Assembly (NCBI GenBank): GCA_964640065.1
Contig: CAZXIE010000061.1
Coordinates: 1-20,575, forward strand
Direction of reading: 5' to 3'
Source of the DNA: JAJRXG01 sp964640065
Lineage (GTDB): Bacteria; Bacteroidota; Bacteroidia; Chitinophagales; Saprospiraceae
Length of the DNA stretch: 20,575 nucleotides
The notes under the pieces were generated by a model. That model worked only from the letters and a program-made list of their open reading frames with translations, ran no database searches and was not told where the DNA came from. Positions 7,277 to 16,451 of this stretch are shown piece by piece. A program made the translations under genes and the position numbers. Each line of letters opens with the position of its first letter. The first letter of the stretch is position 1.

Positions 7277-8556
7277 TCCTTTAATACTGCCGTATTCACT
7301 TCCACTGCAGTGGTGATCGTGGACTCTATCTCTGGGTAGTAATATGGACTGTGGAGACCAGGTAAATCTCCATTTTCGATTTTCTCTTTTGTGACAGTTC
7401 CAAGCCAGTATAGGACTGTGGGTACATCATCCTCCGTCCTACCGTATCGAGCAAAATCTTCACCTACCATCTGAGGCTCTGCGTAGATCACATGATCTTC
7501 ACCGATCACCTCACCTGCCCTTGATTCTATGAGATCTGTGAAAGCCGGGTCATTATAGTTGGCTGGTGTGAAAGTGTTAGGGATGATGACTTCTGGTAGT
7601 TTATCTTCAGGCAGTCCAGCTGCTATACCGATGCCTCTACTGATCTCTTTCAGTCTCTTGTAGATCAAGGTGCGCACTTCGTCTTTGTAGGTTCTAACCG
7701 TAAGTTTGAGAGTCACCTCATCAGGTATGATATTATGAACAGTACCACCTTGGATAGCGCCGACTGTGATGACAGCATCATCTATCGGCTTTACATTTCG
7801 ACTCACGATCGTTTGTATATCCATTACTATCATACTAGCGATGACCACCGGATCTATGGATGTATGCGGTGATGCACCATGAGAGCCTATGCCTTTCACT
7901 TTTATATCTATCAGTTCTGCATTGGCCATCGTAAAGCCTTCGGTGATACCTATAGATCCAGTCTCTATAGAAGGATTACAATGTAATCCTAGCCCATAAT
8001 CTGGTACGCCAAATCTATCATACAAACCATCTTCTAACATCGCCTTAGCACCACCGCCGATCTCTTCTGCAGGCTGACCGATGAACATGAGCGTACCAGA
8101 CCACTGAGTTCTCATCTCTGTCATAGCACGTGCAGTACCGAGCCATGTAGTCATGTGCATGTCATGACCGCAGGAGTGCATGGCACCTACCTCTTGTCCT
8201 TTATATGATATCACTTCTTGGCTCATGTACGGCAGTGAGGTCTTTTCATTCATAGGTAGTGCATCCATATCTGTACGATATAAGATGGTGGGGCCGTCAC
8301 CATTCTTTAGGATACCCACGACACCCGTCTGACCTACTTGTTCAGTTACTTGCCATCCTATCTTTCTGAGCTCTTCAGCAAGACGCTTCGAAGTATGCTC
8401 CTCTTGAAAGGATATCTCGGGATGCATATGTCGATCTTTATAAAAATCAACTAGGTAGGACATGTCTTTTTCTAAATACTGATCAACAGTAAGCGGCGGC
8501 TCTGCATGAAATAAAGCAAACAGTAGGCTGAACAAGGGGACGTACAATATCGACAT
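7261..8556 (-). CDS. Exported M20 family metallo-amidohydrolase (M20D, amidohydrolase/hippurate hydrolase-like)
   Basis: The 431-residue protein has a short signal peptide (ILYVPLFSLLFALFHA). The M20D metal site can be read in order: DMDALP (96-101), the Cys-His pair in HSCGHD (Cys129, His131), Glu164-Glu165 in QPAEE, His192 in GLHCNPS and His402 in HSPYYYPE. The inserted dimerisation lid lies roughly between residues 205 and 315. Relatives hydrolyse N-acyl amino acids, p-aminobenzoyl-glutamate, hippurate or auxin conjugates, and the exact substrate cannot be told from sequence. The signal peptide places it in the periplasm, unlike cytosolic AbgB- or ILR1-type enzymes. It diverges from the lipid-synthesis fusion gene with 52 bases between the two starts. 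Confidence 0.93.
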   Translation of the reverse strand: MSILYVPLFSLLFALFHAEPPLTVDQYLEKDMSYLVDFYKDRHMHPEISFQEEHTSKRLAEELRKIGWQVTEQVGQTGVVGILKNGDGPTILYRTDMDALPMNEKTSLPYMSQEVISYKGQEVGAMHSCGHDMHMTTWLGTARAMTEMRTQWSGTLMFIGQPAEEIGGGAKAMLEDGLYDRFGVPDYGLGLHCNPSIETGSIGITEGFTMANAELIDIKVKGIGSHGASPHTSIDPVVIASMIVMDIQTIVSRNVKPIDDAVITVGAIQGGTVHNIIPDEVTLKLTVRTYKDEVRTLIYKRLKEISRGIGIAAGLPEDKLPEVIIPNTFTPANYNDPAFTDLIESRAGEVIGEDHVIYAEPQMVGEDFARYGRTEDDVPTVLYWLGTVTKEKIENGDLPGLHSPYYYPEIESTITTAVEVNTAVLKDLLGK

Positions 8557-8588
8557 ATCTCAATTTTTAAGTCATCGTAATATACTCA

Positions 8589-8597
8589 TCATCTTTG
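8589..8597 (+). promoter_or_regulatory. Candidate -7 element before the PlsB-HAD-PlsC fusion gene
   Basis: TCATCTTTG contains CATCTTTG, seven of eight matches to TAnnTTTG. No convincing -33 TTG lies upstream. If transcription starts just downstream, the in-frame ATG at 8636 would be a more comfortable start than the ATG at 8609. The same nonamer occurs upstream of the phasin-like operon on the - strand (20539-20531). Confidence 0.22.
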
Positions 8598-8608
8598 ATA
8601 AGCTAAGG

Positions 8609-11600
8609 ATGGGATGTAGTATCTTGGGGAAGACTATGGAACACCTTTTAGCCGACCAAGGATTTCAAAAAAAGCTTTTGGAGATATCAGAACGACTGAA
8701 TATCTCCTTAGACGAAGCTCGATCAGATGCTGAGCGATACCTCCAGGAGCTATATACTAGCCAGTCTCCTATGATGGATGCTATATCTGTAGAAGGATCG
8801 CAGTATATACTTGGCAGAGCCTATAACAAAACCATTGACGTCAATCCTGATGAGATGAAAGCTCTATCGAGATTGATGAGAAGGAATTCTGTGGCATTCG
8901 TCATGACGCACAAGACCTATATCGACATGATGGTATTGAGTGTTGTGCTTGCAAGACACGGCCTTCCTGTACCGCACATCTTTGCTGGGATCAACATGGC
9001 ATTTATGGGTGTCGGTGATCTGGGGCGTAAGGCAGGTGTGATATTTATCAGAAGATCTTTTAAAGACAACATAATTTATAAGGCTTGCCTGAGACACTTT
9101 GTAGCATCAAGAGTGAAAGAGCGAGCACACTTCATGTGGGCCATAGAAGGTACCCGATCTCGAACAGGTAAGTTGGTTTGGCCGAAGATGGGTATACTCA
9201 AGTATATCGTCGAAGCTGAAAAACAAGCTAAAGAAGAAGTTAAATATGTCCCAGTCTCTGTGGTCTATGATCTGATACCAGATGTGGATGACATGACACA
9301 AGAGGGTAGAGGCCAAGAGAAAAAACCAGAAAATCTTTTATGGTTTCTGAACTATATCAGAAAGATGGGAGATAACTATGGGAAGATATCTATCAGGTTT
9401 GGGGAGCCTGTCTGTAAGAAGAGTGAAGGTAGCGCTGAGATACCTGATGATGATGACTTAGATCCACTTATCCAATATAAACTCCCACAATTTGCCTTCG
9501 AGTTGATCCACGGGATCAATCAAGTTACACCAGTTACTACCGCTTCATTAATCTGTACTTCTTTGTTGAGCAAATTTGCGCTTACAAAGACTGCAATTGA
9601 AAGTGATGTAATAGCATTAATGCATCTCATTGAAAATCAAAAGCCGGATGTCTTAGTAGATCGAGGTAAGCAAATCGGCGCTTCAGTACAAGAAGCAATC
9701 AACCTCCTCAAGAATGCACAACTCGTACAACAACTTGGTGAAGGAGTAAAAGCCAAGTACGCCATAGTTACTCGTAACTTTTTATCAGCTAAGTACTATG
9801 CTAACATGGCAGCTCATCACCTCTATAGAGGTGCATTTATCGAGTTGGCATTGTGTCAGGTTCTTGATGTGCCCAAGGAGAAGAGACGGATGAAGTTCTG
9901 GGAAGAGATCATGAGTATCCGTGATCTTTTTAAATTCGAGTTCTTCTACTCTCGCAAAGATTTATTTAGTGACGAGATAGAACACGATCTTAATTATCTT
10001 GATCCTAAGTGGCAGCAAAAGTTAGAAGGATCCAAATCAGATCTTAAGAAGTTGCTTTCTAATCAAGGCATACTTCTTTCTCAGGCAGTCTTGTCGATTT
10101 ACTTAGAGGCGTATCAAGTAGTAGCACGCGCGCTCTTGTCCATAGATAGAGATGTCGAAATAAATGAACAAAATCTTCTTCATGCCTGCATGTTCCTTGG
10201 AGATGAGCTCCATTGGAGAGGTCGTATTCATCGCATAGAGTCTGTCTCAAAACCACTTATCATCAATGGTATAAGACTTGTCCAGAATATGGATCTAGTG
10301 CCTACAGCAGATGATGATAAGGAAGAACAAATCTTAGCTTTCATAGAAAGATTAAAATCTCTGTCTTATCACGTCGAAAGTATACAGGACATGATGCTCG
10401 TGCGAGGCGATGGGGCTAAGATCATACCTATAGATCAGAAATTAGTTCCAGGGTCTAGAACTGGTTTGATGACCTCTATGGTTGTAGAGGGTGAGTCAGG
10501 ATCTCACATCGGTGCGTTCTTTGATCTTGATCGGACATTGATACGAGGTTTCTCAGCAAAGCAATTCTTCCAATCAAGACTCCTGAGTGGTAAGATGTCA
10601 GCACGTGAGGTGGTAGCACAGTTTAGTGGTGTGATGGTTTATGCTATTGGTAATAAGAACTTTGCTGGTCTGGCTTCGATTAGTGCCAAGGGAGTGAAGG
10701 GCACAAAAGAACAAGTCTTTATAGAAGTAGGAGAAGAAGTATACTATAAGTATCTGGCAAGTGAGATTTATCCAGAGTCTCGTGCACTAGTTGATGCACA
10801 CTTAGCTAAAGGTCATACAGTAGCTATCATATCTGCAGCTACACCATACCAAGTAAATCCGATTGCACGAGATCTTTGTGTAGAGCATGTGATGTGCACA
10901 AGAATGGAAGTAAAGAACGGAGTCTTCACAGGGGAGATAATAGAACCTGCTTGTTGGGGAGAGGGGAAGGCTACTGCAGCAAAAGAATTAGCACATCAGC
11001 ATAACCTTGATCTTAGTAAGAGCTACTTCTATACAGATAGTGCAGAAGATCTGCCTCTGATGGATCTGGTAGGCCATCCAAGACCTGTTAATCCTGATAA
11101 CGATCTTTCATCTATTGCTTATCAAAATGACTGGCCAGTATATAGATTCAATGATGAGAAGAGACCCATGGTGTCTAATATCGCAAGGACATTGATGGCT
11201 TTCGGTAGTATTATACCGGCTGCTGCCGTCGGGGCTTTTTCGGGTCTGTCATCTGCCTCTTGGCGAGACGGTGTCAACTCGATGATAGGGACCATGGGTG
11301 ATGTAGGTACTCGCATAGCAGGTATGAATGTGGTTATAAGAGGTGAAGAACATATCTGGTCTCAGCGACCGGCGGTCTTCTTATTTAATCATCAAAGTAA
11401 TTCTGACTTCCTAATCATGGCGAAGTTGCTTAAGAAGGATGTAGTTGCCATTGCCAAAAAGGAACTAGAGATGAGTCCAATAGGCCCATTCTTTAAGGCT
11501 GCCGGAGTCATCTTTATAGATAGAAAGAATAAGGACAAAGCGATTAAGGCCATGCAACCAGCTGTAGATGCTTTGAAAAAAGGTACTTCCATAGCTATTG

Positions 11601-11914
11601 CTCCTGAAGGCACTAGGAGCTATGACTATACGCTTGGCCCTTTCAAGAAAGGAGGATTTCATCTTGCGATGCAAGCAGGAGTTCCGATTGTACCGGTAGT
11701 CATCAAGAATGCCCATGATATCATGGCGCGAGGATCAGCATATCTGCAACCAGGTCAAGTAGAGGTTGTTGTATTACCCCCTATATCTACTGATAAATGG
11801 ACACAGGCTAATCTTGCAAAGAAAGTTGATCAAATAAGGAATATGTATCTAGACGAGTTGGGACAAGAGGACATTCATGGTTCTGAGGGACTTCTAGGGA
11901 TAGCAAAAAAGTAA
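8609..11914 (+). CDS. Three-domain fusion: PlsB-type glycerol-3-phosphate acyltransferase, HAD-IB phosphatase and PlsC-type acyltransferase
   Basis: The 1101-residue protein joins three lipid enzymes. Residues about 60-300 carry PlsB motifs: HKTYID (His101, Asp106), GVIFIRRSF (143-151), EGTRSRTGK (180-188) and PKMG. Residues about 300-600 resemble the helical C-terminal part of PlsB-type enzymes. Residues about 633-830 are a HAD-IB phosphatase with FFDLDRT (Asp639, Asp641, Thr643), Ser742, Lys787 and DSAED (Asp810, Asp814). After a hydrophobic stretch (about 862-880), residues 920-1060 form a PlsC domain with NHQSNSD (His928, Asp933) and PEGTRS (Glu1000, Arg1003). All catalytic residues of the three domains look intact. 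Predicted steps are glycerol-3-phosphate to lysophosphatidate to phosphatidate, with the HAD domain possibly dephosphorylating phosphatidate to diacylglycerol (inference). The HAD-PlsC half matches the arrangement of mycobacterial Rv2483c, with PlsB encoded next to it there. An alternative start is the ATG at 8636. Confidence 0.93.
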   Translation: MGCSILGKTMEHLLADQGFQKKLLEISERLNISLDEARSDAERYLQELYTSQSPMMDAISVEGSQYILGRAYNKTIDVNPDEMKALSRLMRRNSVAFVMTHKTYIDMMVLSVVLARHGLPVPHIFAGINMAFMGVGDLGRKAGVIFIRRSFKDNIIYKACLRHFVASRVKERAHFMWAIEGTRSRTGKLVWPKMGILKYIVEAEKQAKEEVKYVPVSVVYDLIPDVDDMTQEGRGQEKKPENLLWFLNYIRKMGDNYGKISIRFGEPVCKKSEGSAEIPDDDDLDPLIQYKLPQFAFELIHGINQVTPVTTASLICTSLLSKFALTKTAIESDVIALMHLIENQKPDVLVDRGKQIGASVQEAINLLKNAQLVQQLGEGVKAKYAIVTRNFLSAKYYANMAAHHLYRGAFIELALCQVLDVPKEKRRMKFWEEIMSIRDLFKFEFFYSRKDLFSDEIEHDLNYLDPKWQQKLEGSKSDLKKLLSNQGILLSQAVLSIYLEAYQVVARALLSIDRDVEINEQNLLHACMFLGDELHWRGRIHRIESVSKPLIINGIRLVQNMDLVPTADDDKEEQILAFIERLKSLSYHVESIQDMMLVRGDGAKIIPIDQKLVPGSRTGLMTSMVVEGESGSHIGAFFDLDRTLIRGFSAKQFFQSRLLSGKMSAREVVAQFSGVMVYAIGNKNFAGLASISAKGVKGTKEQVFIEVGEEVYYKYLASEIYPESRALVDAHLAKGHTVAIISAATPYQVNPIARDLCVEHVMCTRMEVKNGVFTGEIIEPACWGEGKATAAKELAHQHNLDLSKSYFYTDSAEDLPLMDLVGHPRPVNPDNDLSSIAYQNDWPVYRFNDEKRPMVSNIARTLMAFGSIIPAAAVGAFSGLSSASWRDGVNSMIGTMGDVGTRIAGMNVVIRGEEHIWSQRPAVFLFNHQSNSDFLIMAKLLKKDVVAIAKKELEMSPIGPFFKAAGVIFIDRKNKDKAIKAMQPAVDALKKGTSIAIAPEGTRSYDYTLGPFKKGGFHLAMQAGVPIVPVVIKNAHDIMARGSAYLQPGQVEVVVLPPISTDKWTQANLAKKVDQIRNMYLDELGQEDIHGSEGLLGIAKK

Positions 11915-11948
11915 AAACAAAAAGGGCTGCCATCACATGACAACCCTT
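11915..11948 (-). terminator. Intrinsic terminator of the SusC/SusD transcript
   Basis: Read on the - strand, AAGGGTTGTCAT (11948-11937) pairs with ATGGCAGCCCTT (11933-11922) around a GTG loop, using two or three G-U wobbles, and is followed by TTTTTGTTTTTAC. On the + strand the same positions would be C-A mismatches with no T-run. It therefore serves the SusD gene, whose stop lies about 36 bases away, not the acyltransferase fusion gene whose stop it abuts. Confidence 0.85.
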
Positions 11949-11984
11949 CTGTTACGGTCTTTCAAAAATGTATTTTTCTTACTT

Positions 11985-13295
11985 CTATCCTTCTTCTGAA
12001 GCAGGTCTTGGAAACTGAATGTGTACTGTATCTCCTTCTCTGTCTAGAGGAATCTCGTTTAGTCTATTATTTCTTCTTAAATCTATCCATCTATGACCCT
12101 CTCCGAAGAGTGAATATCTCCTTTCTTGAAGGATTTGATCATTGATAGCAGCATTATCTGTACCTCCACTATAGTCTGGAAGGCCTGAAGCATTTCTTAT
12201 GATATTAATGGCTCTTATTGCTTCTTCATTATTAGAACCAATCTGTGCTTCAGCATATATCAAAATAAGTTCTTCGTTTCTAATCATACTTGCTTGACTA
12301 GAATTTGAAGGATACAAAGCAACTAGAAACTGACTACTTAATCCATCGAGGGATATCTCCAAACCAGTATCAATAACTTTGTCCAAGCGGTTATCACCTG
12401 CTTCGGAGTCCTCAATCCAGGATGTATGAGCCATGTAGTTATCTACACCAGGCACATAGAATAATGGATTAGGAAGATCATTTCCTGTAGCGCCACCAAA
12501 AGAATAGTAACCACCTATATTAAGATCTCCACTGAGATCCATAAAAGATGAGTTCAAAGCACTAATTGCCCCACTATTATTGCCAAGATAGAGTTGAACT
12601 CTTGCAGCTATAGCACGATTAAATTGCGCTAAGGCTTCTGTGTCTGTTCCTGGAATACTTGTAAATCCCGCTAAGTTGAAAATTAGATCTTCTTGAGCGC
12701 CACTGAGTTGACCAAACCCTTCATCGAGTATGGATGCTATAGCAACAAGAGATTCATTAAATCCAGAAGTGAAGGGGCCCAAGTTATTGACATCTGAAAC
12801 CTCTATTCTAATACCATTTTCAAATTGTCGAGTTGCTTCAAGTAAAAGCTCATAACCAATAACTGTATTTGCAAATCCAACTAGAGCATCAGCTTGACTA
12901 TTACTTAAGGAAGCGGCAGTATTCTCGACTGCAGTAATGAGAAGATTGGCATTTCTAACAGAACGATACCTCCCAAAGTAAGTTCTCGTAGTTAAAAACC
13001 CATTATTATCAAGTGCTCCTCCATTTTGACCAAGTAGTTCACTCGTATATCTCGGGTCAGTACCTCGTAAATCATAATACTCTCTTCCAAGTATATTTAA
13101 TGTCCAAAAATGAAATTGCATGTCTTCTCTGATGACTGCTTCGAGTCCTTGACCAAGAAGTTGCAAATCGGCAAGAGTAGCTCCATCGGCAAAACTCTCG
13201 ACCGTGGGTGCATTTGGATTTAATACTTCTTCCACATTACAAGAAGATATTGTCAAAATTAGAATCGGCAGAAAAATTATATATAAGTATTTCAT
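11985..13295 (-). CDS. SusD/RagB family outer-membrane nutrient-binding lipoprotein
   Basis: From the ATG at 13295 the protein has 436 residues, with a lipoprotein signal peptide (LILTISSC, Cys19) and acidic residues soon after the Cys (NVEE), as in surface-exported Bacteroidota lipoproteins. A frame opening at 13319 would overlap the SusC stop and add eight polar residues before the signal peptide, so it was not chosen. The helical TPR-like body is typical of SusD. The C-terminal signature is clear: RNEELILIYAEAQI, AINIIRNASGLP, and LQERRYSLFGEGHRWIDLRR at about 389-408. SusD proteins cap the SusC channel and capture ligand. The start is 10 bases after the SusC stop, so the two are co-transcribed. 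The ligand cannot be inferred, since no glycosidase or peptidase gene belongs to this operon. Confidence 0.95.
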   Translation of the reverse strand: MKYLYIIFLPILILTISSCNVEEVLNPNAPTVESFADGATLADLQLLGQGLEAVIREDMQFHFWTLNILGREYYDLRGTDPRYTSELLGQNGGALDNNGFLTTRTYFGRYRSVRNANLLITAVENTAASLSNSQADALVGFANTVIGYELLLEATRQFENGIRIEVSDVNNLGPFTSGFNESLVAIASILDEGFGQLSGAQEDLIFNLAGFTSIPGTDTEALAQFNRAIAARVQLYLGNNSGAISALNSSFMDLSGDLNIGGYYSFGGATGNDLPNPLFYVPGVDNYMAHTSWIEDSEAGDNRLDKVIDTGLEISLDGLSSQFLVALYPSNSSQASMIRNEELILIYAEAQIGSNNEEAIRAINIIRNASGLPDYSGGTDNAAINDQILQERRYSLFGEGHRWIDLRRNNRLNEIPLDREGDTVHIQFPRPASEEG

Positions 13296-13305
13296 GATCT
13301 CTATT

Positions 13306-16302
13306 TTAGAAAGTGACATTTAAGTGGAAATTGAAACTTCTACTCGCTGGATAGGGTGTAACCTCCACCGAATTGATCAAGACGTTATTCCCAAAATTTG
13401 ATACCTCTGGATCGTAACTGTTATAACCAAAAATATTAATTAAGTTTCGTCCTGAGACTCCAAGGCGAACATCCCCAAAACCTGCTGTTGATCTAGGTAT
13501 TGAATAATATACGCCTAACTCCCTCAATCTTAGATAGCCTGCATCTTCTATATAGACACCAGGATGTACACCAAGTGCCGCAAGTCGAAAATCTCCATTG
13601 CTCTGTTCTCCTGTCGGATCTAAGGTAGTATCATCAAAATCCCATGTCACATTTCCTAGGTCATATAAAAGAGTACTTAGATTAATTCCGTCGCCGCCTT
13701 GTTTCCAATGAAACAACCAATTAATCTCTAGATTTTTCCATAATATGCTATTGGTCCAAGACATGTTGAAATCAGCTTCCATATCACCAAACTGCATAAA
13801 ACCGTCGCCTTCAGGATCCACATTACTACAGTCACTACCATTACAAAGAGATGGATCGATTGTTCCAATTAATTGAGTTGCGCTTGCTCCTTCTTGGATA
13901 CGTCCCTGACCTAAGAAAGCCGCAAAACCACCCGTGTTGAAAGCAGGAATATTAAGTTCTGTAACTAATGACCTGTTTCTCCACCAATTCAGACCGACGG
14001 CCCATGATAAATCTTTGGTCTTAACTACCTCAGCTTCAATACCTAATTCTAGTCCTTTATTTTCTAACGAACCAGCATTAACTACTTGATTTGTAAAGCC
14101 TGAAGATGCGGGGACTTGCGCTCTCAATAAGAGATCGTCAATTGTTTTCACATAATAAGTCGCAGTAAATAAAAGTCTATTCTCTAAGAACCCTAGATCA
14201 ACTCCAAATTCCAATTCACTTTGAGTTTCAGGACGAACATCTGGATTTCCTCTGAGGGCATTCGTAAAGAGACCACTGTTGCCATCTATCTGAGTAGGAT
14301 CCAAAGCATTAAAACGATCTCCAAATCCAGCGAATCTTGCCGATTGACCAAATGCGATTCGCGGTTTTAGCTGACTAATGGCTCCACCTAGTTCAGTAAG
14401 ATTATGAATGTTTACAGCTATACTAGCTTTAGGGTTCCAGAAAATTTCATTTGGATCACCATTGTTGGAAGACTTGTCACCCCTTACACCTAAAGTAGCT
14501 ATGATCTTATCATCCCAATTAAATTCTTCTTGAAAGAAGACTCCTTTAATTTGTTCTTCTAATCTGTTTTGCCCGACAGACACGTTCTGTGCCTGATCTA
14601 CATTAGTCTGAGAGCCATTAAGTCCTGATGCGATAGCTCGAACAACATTCTGCCTCGAGTCAAGTTGAATTCCTCCCACCTGAGTACGAAAGCTCAGATT
14701 ACTGTCGGTGATGTAATTATGTACAAGATAACCTGATATATTATTTCTGTTGTTAAAACCTGTTCCTGCTATAGAAACTCCTCTTAAAGAAGACTCATCT
14801 CTAAAAAACGATAGGGACTGAGGAAACAATCCTCTAATCCTAAGATTATACTGATCTATGCCCAATTCTATCCCTGCTTTTAAAGACTGATTATCATCTT
14901 GAAGTATCGTGTACTGCGCAGAAAGACTTCCAAAAAACCGATTTACTCTTTCTTCATTGGTAGTAAGAGCTACAGTCTCTAAAACATTAGATCCCACTCT
15001 CGGATTTGCTGGGAAGTTCCCATTACTATCTGGAAAGAGATTGTCCCATGGCCTTGTAAAGGCTTGTGCATAACCAACTGTTGTGTTTGAATTAGAATTA
15101 TTAAATAAACCTCTATCTGAATCAGCAAATATGTATTGAGTAGATACATCAAAAGTAAGCCTGTCTGTTAGTTTGTGACTGATATTGGCTCTCATAGAAG
15201 CCTTTTTATAGCCTGTATTGTCTACCAGACCTCCTTGATCTCTATAAGTGCCGCTCACATAAAATTTAGTTTTGTCGCTACCACCACTTATCGATAAGCC
15301 AGTAATACTTTGTAAAGGCCTATTATCGTATAATTCTCTTTCGTAATCATTAAGACCGTTTTGATCAAATAATTGAGCTTCGTCGGCACCAAAAACAGAC
15401 TCGACCAAACTTCTATCCCAATCACGACTTCCTAACAATCTTGTAGGAGCACTAAATCCAATAGTCTGAGATAAATTGATTTTTGTTTCTTGATTGTATT
15501 TTCCGGATTTAGTCTTAATTACAACAACACCGCCAGCACCACCAACTCCATAGATGGCTGCAGCAGAGGCTCCTTTGAGGATCTCGATTGATTCGATATC
15601 TTCGGGTATAAGATCAGCTATTCTGTTTGAAGCATCATCTTGGTTGGTTGCTGTATTACCACCTCCCGCAGCTGAAGTGACTATGTCAGTCCCTAAAGAA
15701 ATAGATGAATTATCAAGATAAACTCCATCTATAATGTACTGCGGTTGTTGGTCCAAGAATACAGATGTCACACCTCTCAGTCTGATTGAAAATCCACCTC
15801 CTGGAGCACCTGAGTTAGCCCTTATGTCAGCTCCTTTGAATTTGCCATATAAAGCTCCATCAACCGTGTTCTGAGGAGCTACGCCTGTAAGCTCTTGTGA
15901 TGAGATAGATGCCACTGCATTTGCAAGATTTGATCTCTTGATAGAAGATGCTAATCCAGTAATTACAACTTCATCTAAAGTATTAAAGGATTCTTCAAGA
16001 GATACATCTATTGTGCCATCTGCAGAAGTAACAACAATATTTTGTGTTGCATATCCTAAGTAGCTGAATATCAAGGTTGCAGGATCTTGATTGACATCTA
16101 CACTGTAAGTGCCATCAATATCGGTTATTGTACCTGTCGATGTTTCCTGTACAAAAATATTGACGCCTATAAGTGCATCGCCCGAGGCATCTGTGACCGT
16201 ACCTTTGATAGTGTATTGCGCTATTGAAACTTGAGTAATAACCATCATCAATATCGCCACTAAGGGTATAACCTTTAGTTCAAATTGGTTGAGTTTTTTC
16301 AT
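13306..16302 (-). CDS. SusC/RagA family TonB-dependent outer-membrane transporter
   Basis: The 998-residue protein has a signal peptide ending near VSIAQ (about residue 29), a carboxypeptidase-regulatory-like domain (about 30-105, GTVTDASGDALIGVNIFV), a TonB box within DEVVITG (110-116), a plug (about 120-265, with YIIDGVYLD, IESIEILKGASAAAIYG and GVVVIKTKSG) and a C-terminal beta barrel ending in Phe (FNFHLNVTF). It forms the energised channel closed by the SusD protein encoded just downstream. The 149 bases between it and the upstream WS/DGAT gene contain no clear terminator, so partial read-through from the lipid genes is possible. The transported substrate is unknown. Its position between lipid-storage genes is noted but proves nothing. 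Confidence 0.96.
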   Translation of the reverse strand: MKKLNQFELKVIPLVAILMMVITQVSIAQYTIKGTVTDASGDALIGVNIFVQETSTGTITDIDGTYSVDVNQDPATLIFSYLGYATQNIVVTSADGTIDVSLEESFNTLDEVVITGLASSIKRSNLANAVASISSQELTGVAPQNTVDGALYGKFKGADIRANSGAPGGGFSIRLRGVTSVFLDQQPQYIIDGVYLDNSSISLGTDIVTSAAGGGNTATNQDDASNRIADLIPEDIESIEILKGASAAAIYGVGGAGGVVVIKTKSGKYNQETKINLSQTIGFSAPTRLLGSRDWDRSLVESVFGADEAQLFDQNGLNDYERELYDNRPLQSITGLSISGGSDKTKFYVSGTYRDQGGLVDNTGYKKASMRANISHKLTDRLTFDVSTQYIFADSDRGLFNNSNSNTTVGYAQAFTRPWDNLFPDSNGNFPANPRVGSNVLETVALTTNEERVNRFFGSLSAQYTILQDDNQSLKAGIELGIDQYNLRIRGLFPQSLSFFRDESSLRGVSIAGTGFNNRNNISGYLVHNYITDSNLSFRTQVGGIQLDSRQNVVRAIASGLNGSQTNVDQAQNVSVGQNRLEEQIKGVFFQEEFNWDDKIIATLGVRGDKSSNNGDPNEIFWNPKASIAVNIHNLTELGGAISQLKPRIAFGQSARFAGFGDRFNALDPTQIDGNSGLFTNALRGNPDVRPETQSELEFGVDLGFLENRLLFTATYYVKTIDDLLLRAQVPASSGFTNQVVNAGSLENKGLELGIEAEVVKTKDLSWAVGLNWWRNRSLVTELNIPAFNTGGFAAFLGQGRIQEGASATQLIGTIDPSLCNGSDCSNVDPEGDGFMQFGDMEADFNMSWTNSILWKNLEINWLFHWKQGGDGINLSTLLYDLGNVTWDFDDTTLDPTGEQSNGDFRLAALGVHPGVYIEDAGYLRLRELGVYYSIPRSTAGFGDVRLGVSGRNLINIFGYNSYDPEVSNFGNNVLINSVEVTPYPASRSFNFHLNVTF

Positions 16303-16451
16303 ATGCTAAAGTTTTTACATTTTAATTTTCTATGATTAAAGTAACTAATGAAATTTTCTTTCACCGCAGCTGCAGCTCATTAATAATAAAGATAATATTG
16401 GCAAGAATGAATTGACGACATTATCTATTGATAAAAGTAAGAAACAGTGTA

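Noticed and set aside
11915..11948. Terminator for the + strand acyltransferase fusion gene
   Set aside because: On the + strand the stem has C-A mismatches and no T-run; it works only on the - strand, for SusD.
13296..13319. SusD start overlapping the SusC stop
   Set aside because: The ATG at 13295 starts right at the lipoprotein signal peptide and leaves a normal 10-base gap; the longer form adds eight polar residues.
16366..16377. Palindrome GCAGCTGCAGCT upstream of SusC as a terminator or operator
   Set aside because: It is short, has no T-run and no second copy; nothing supports a role.
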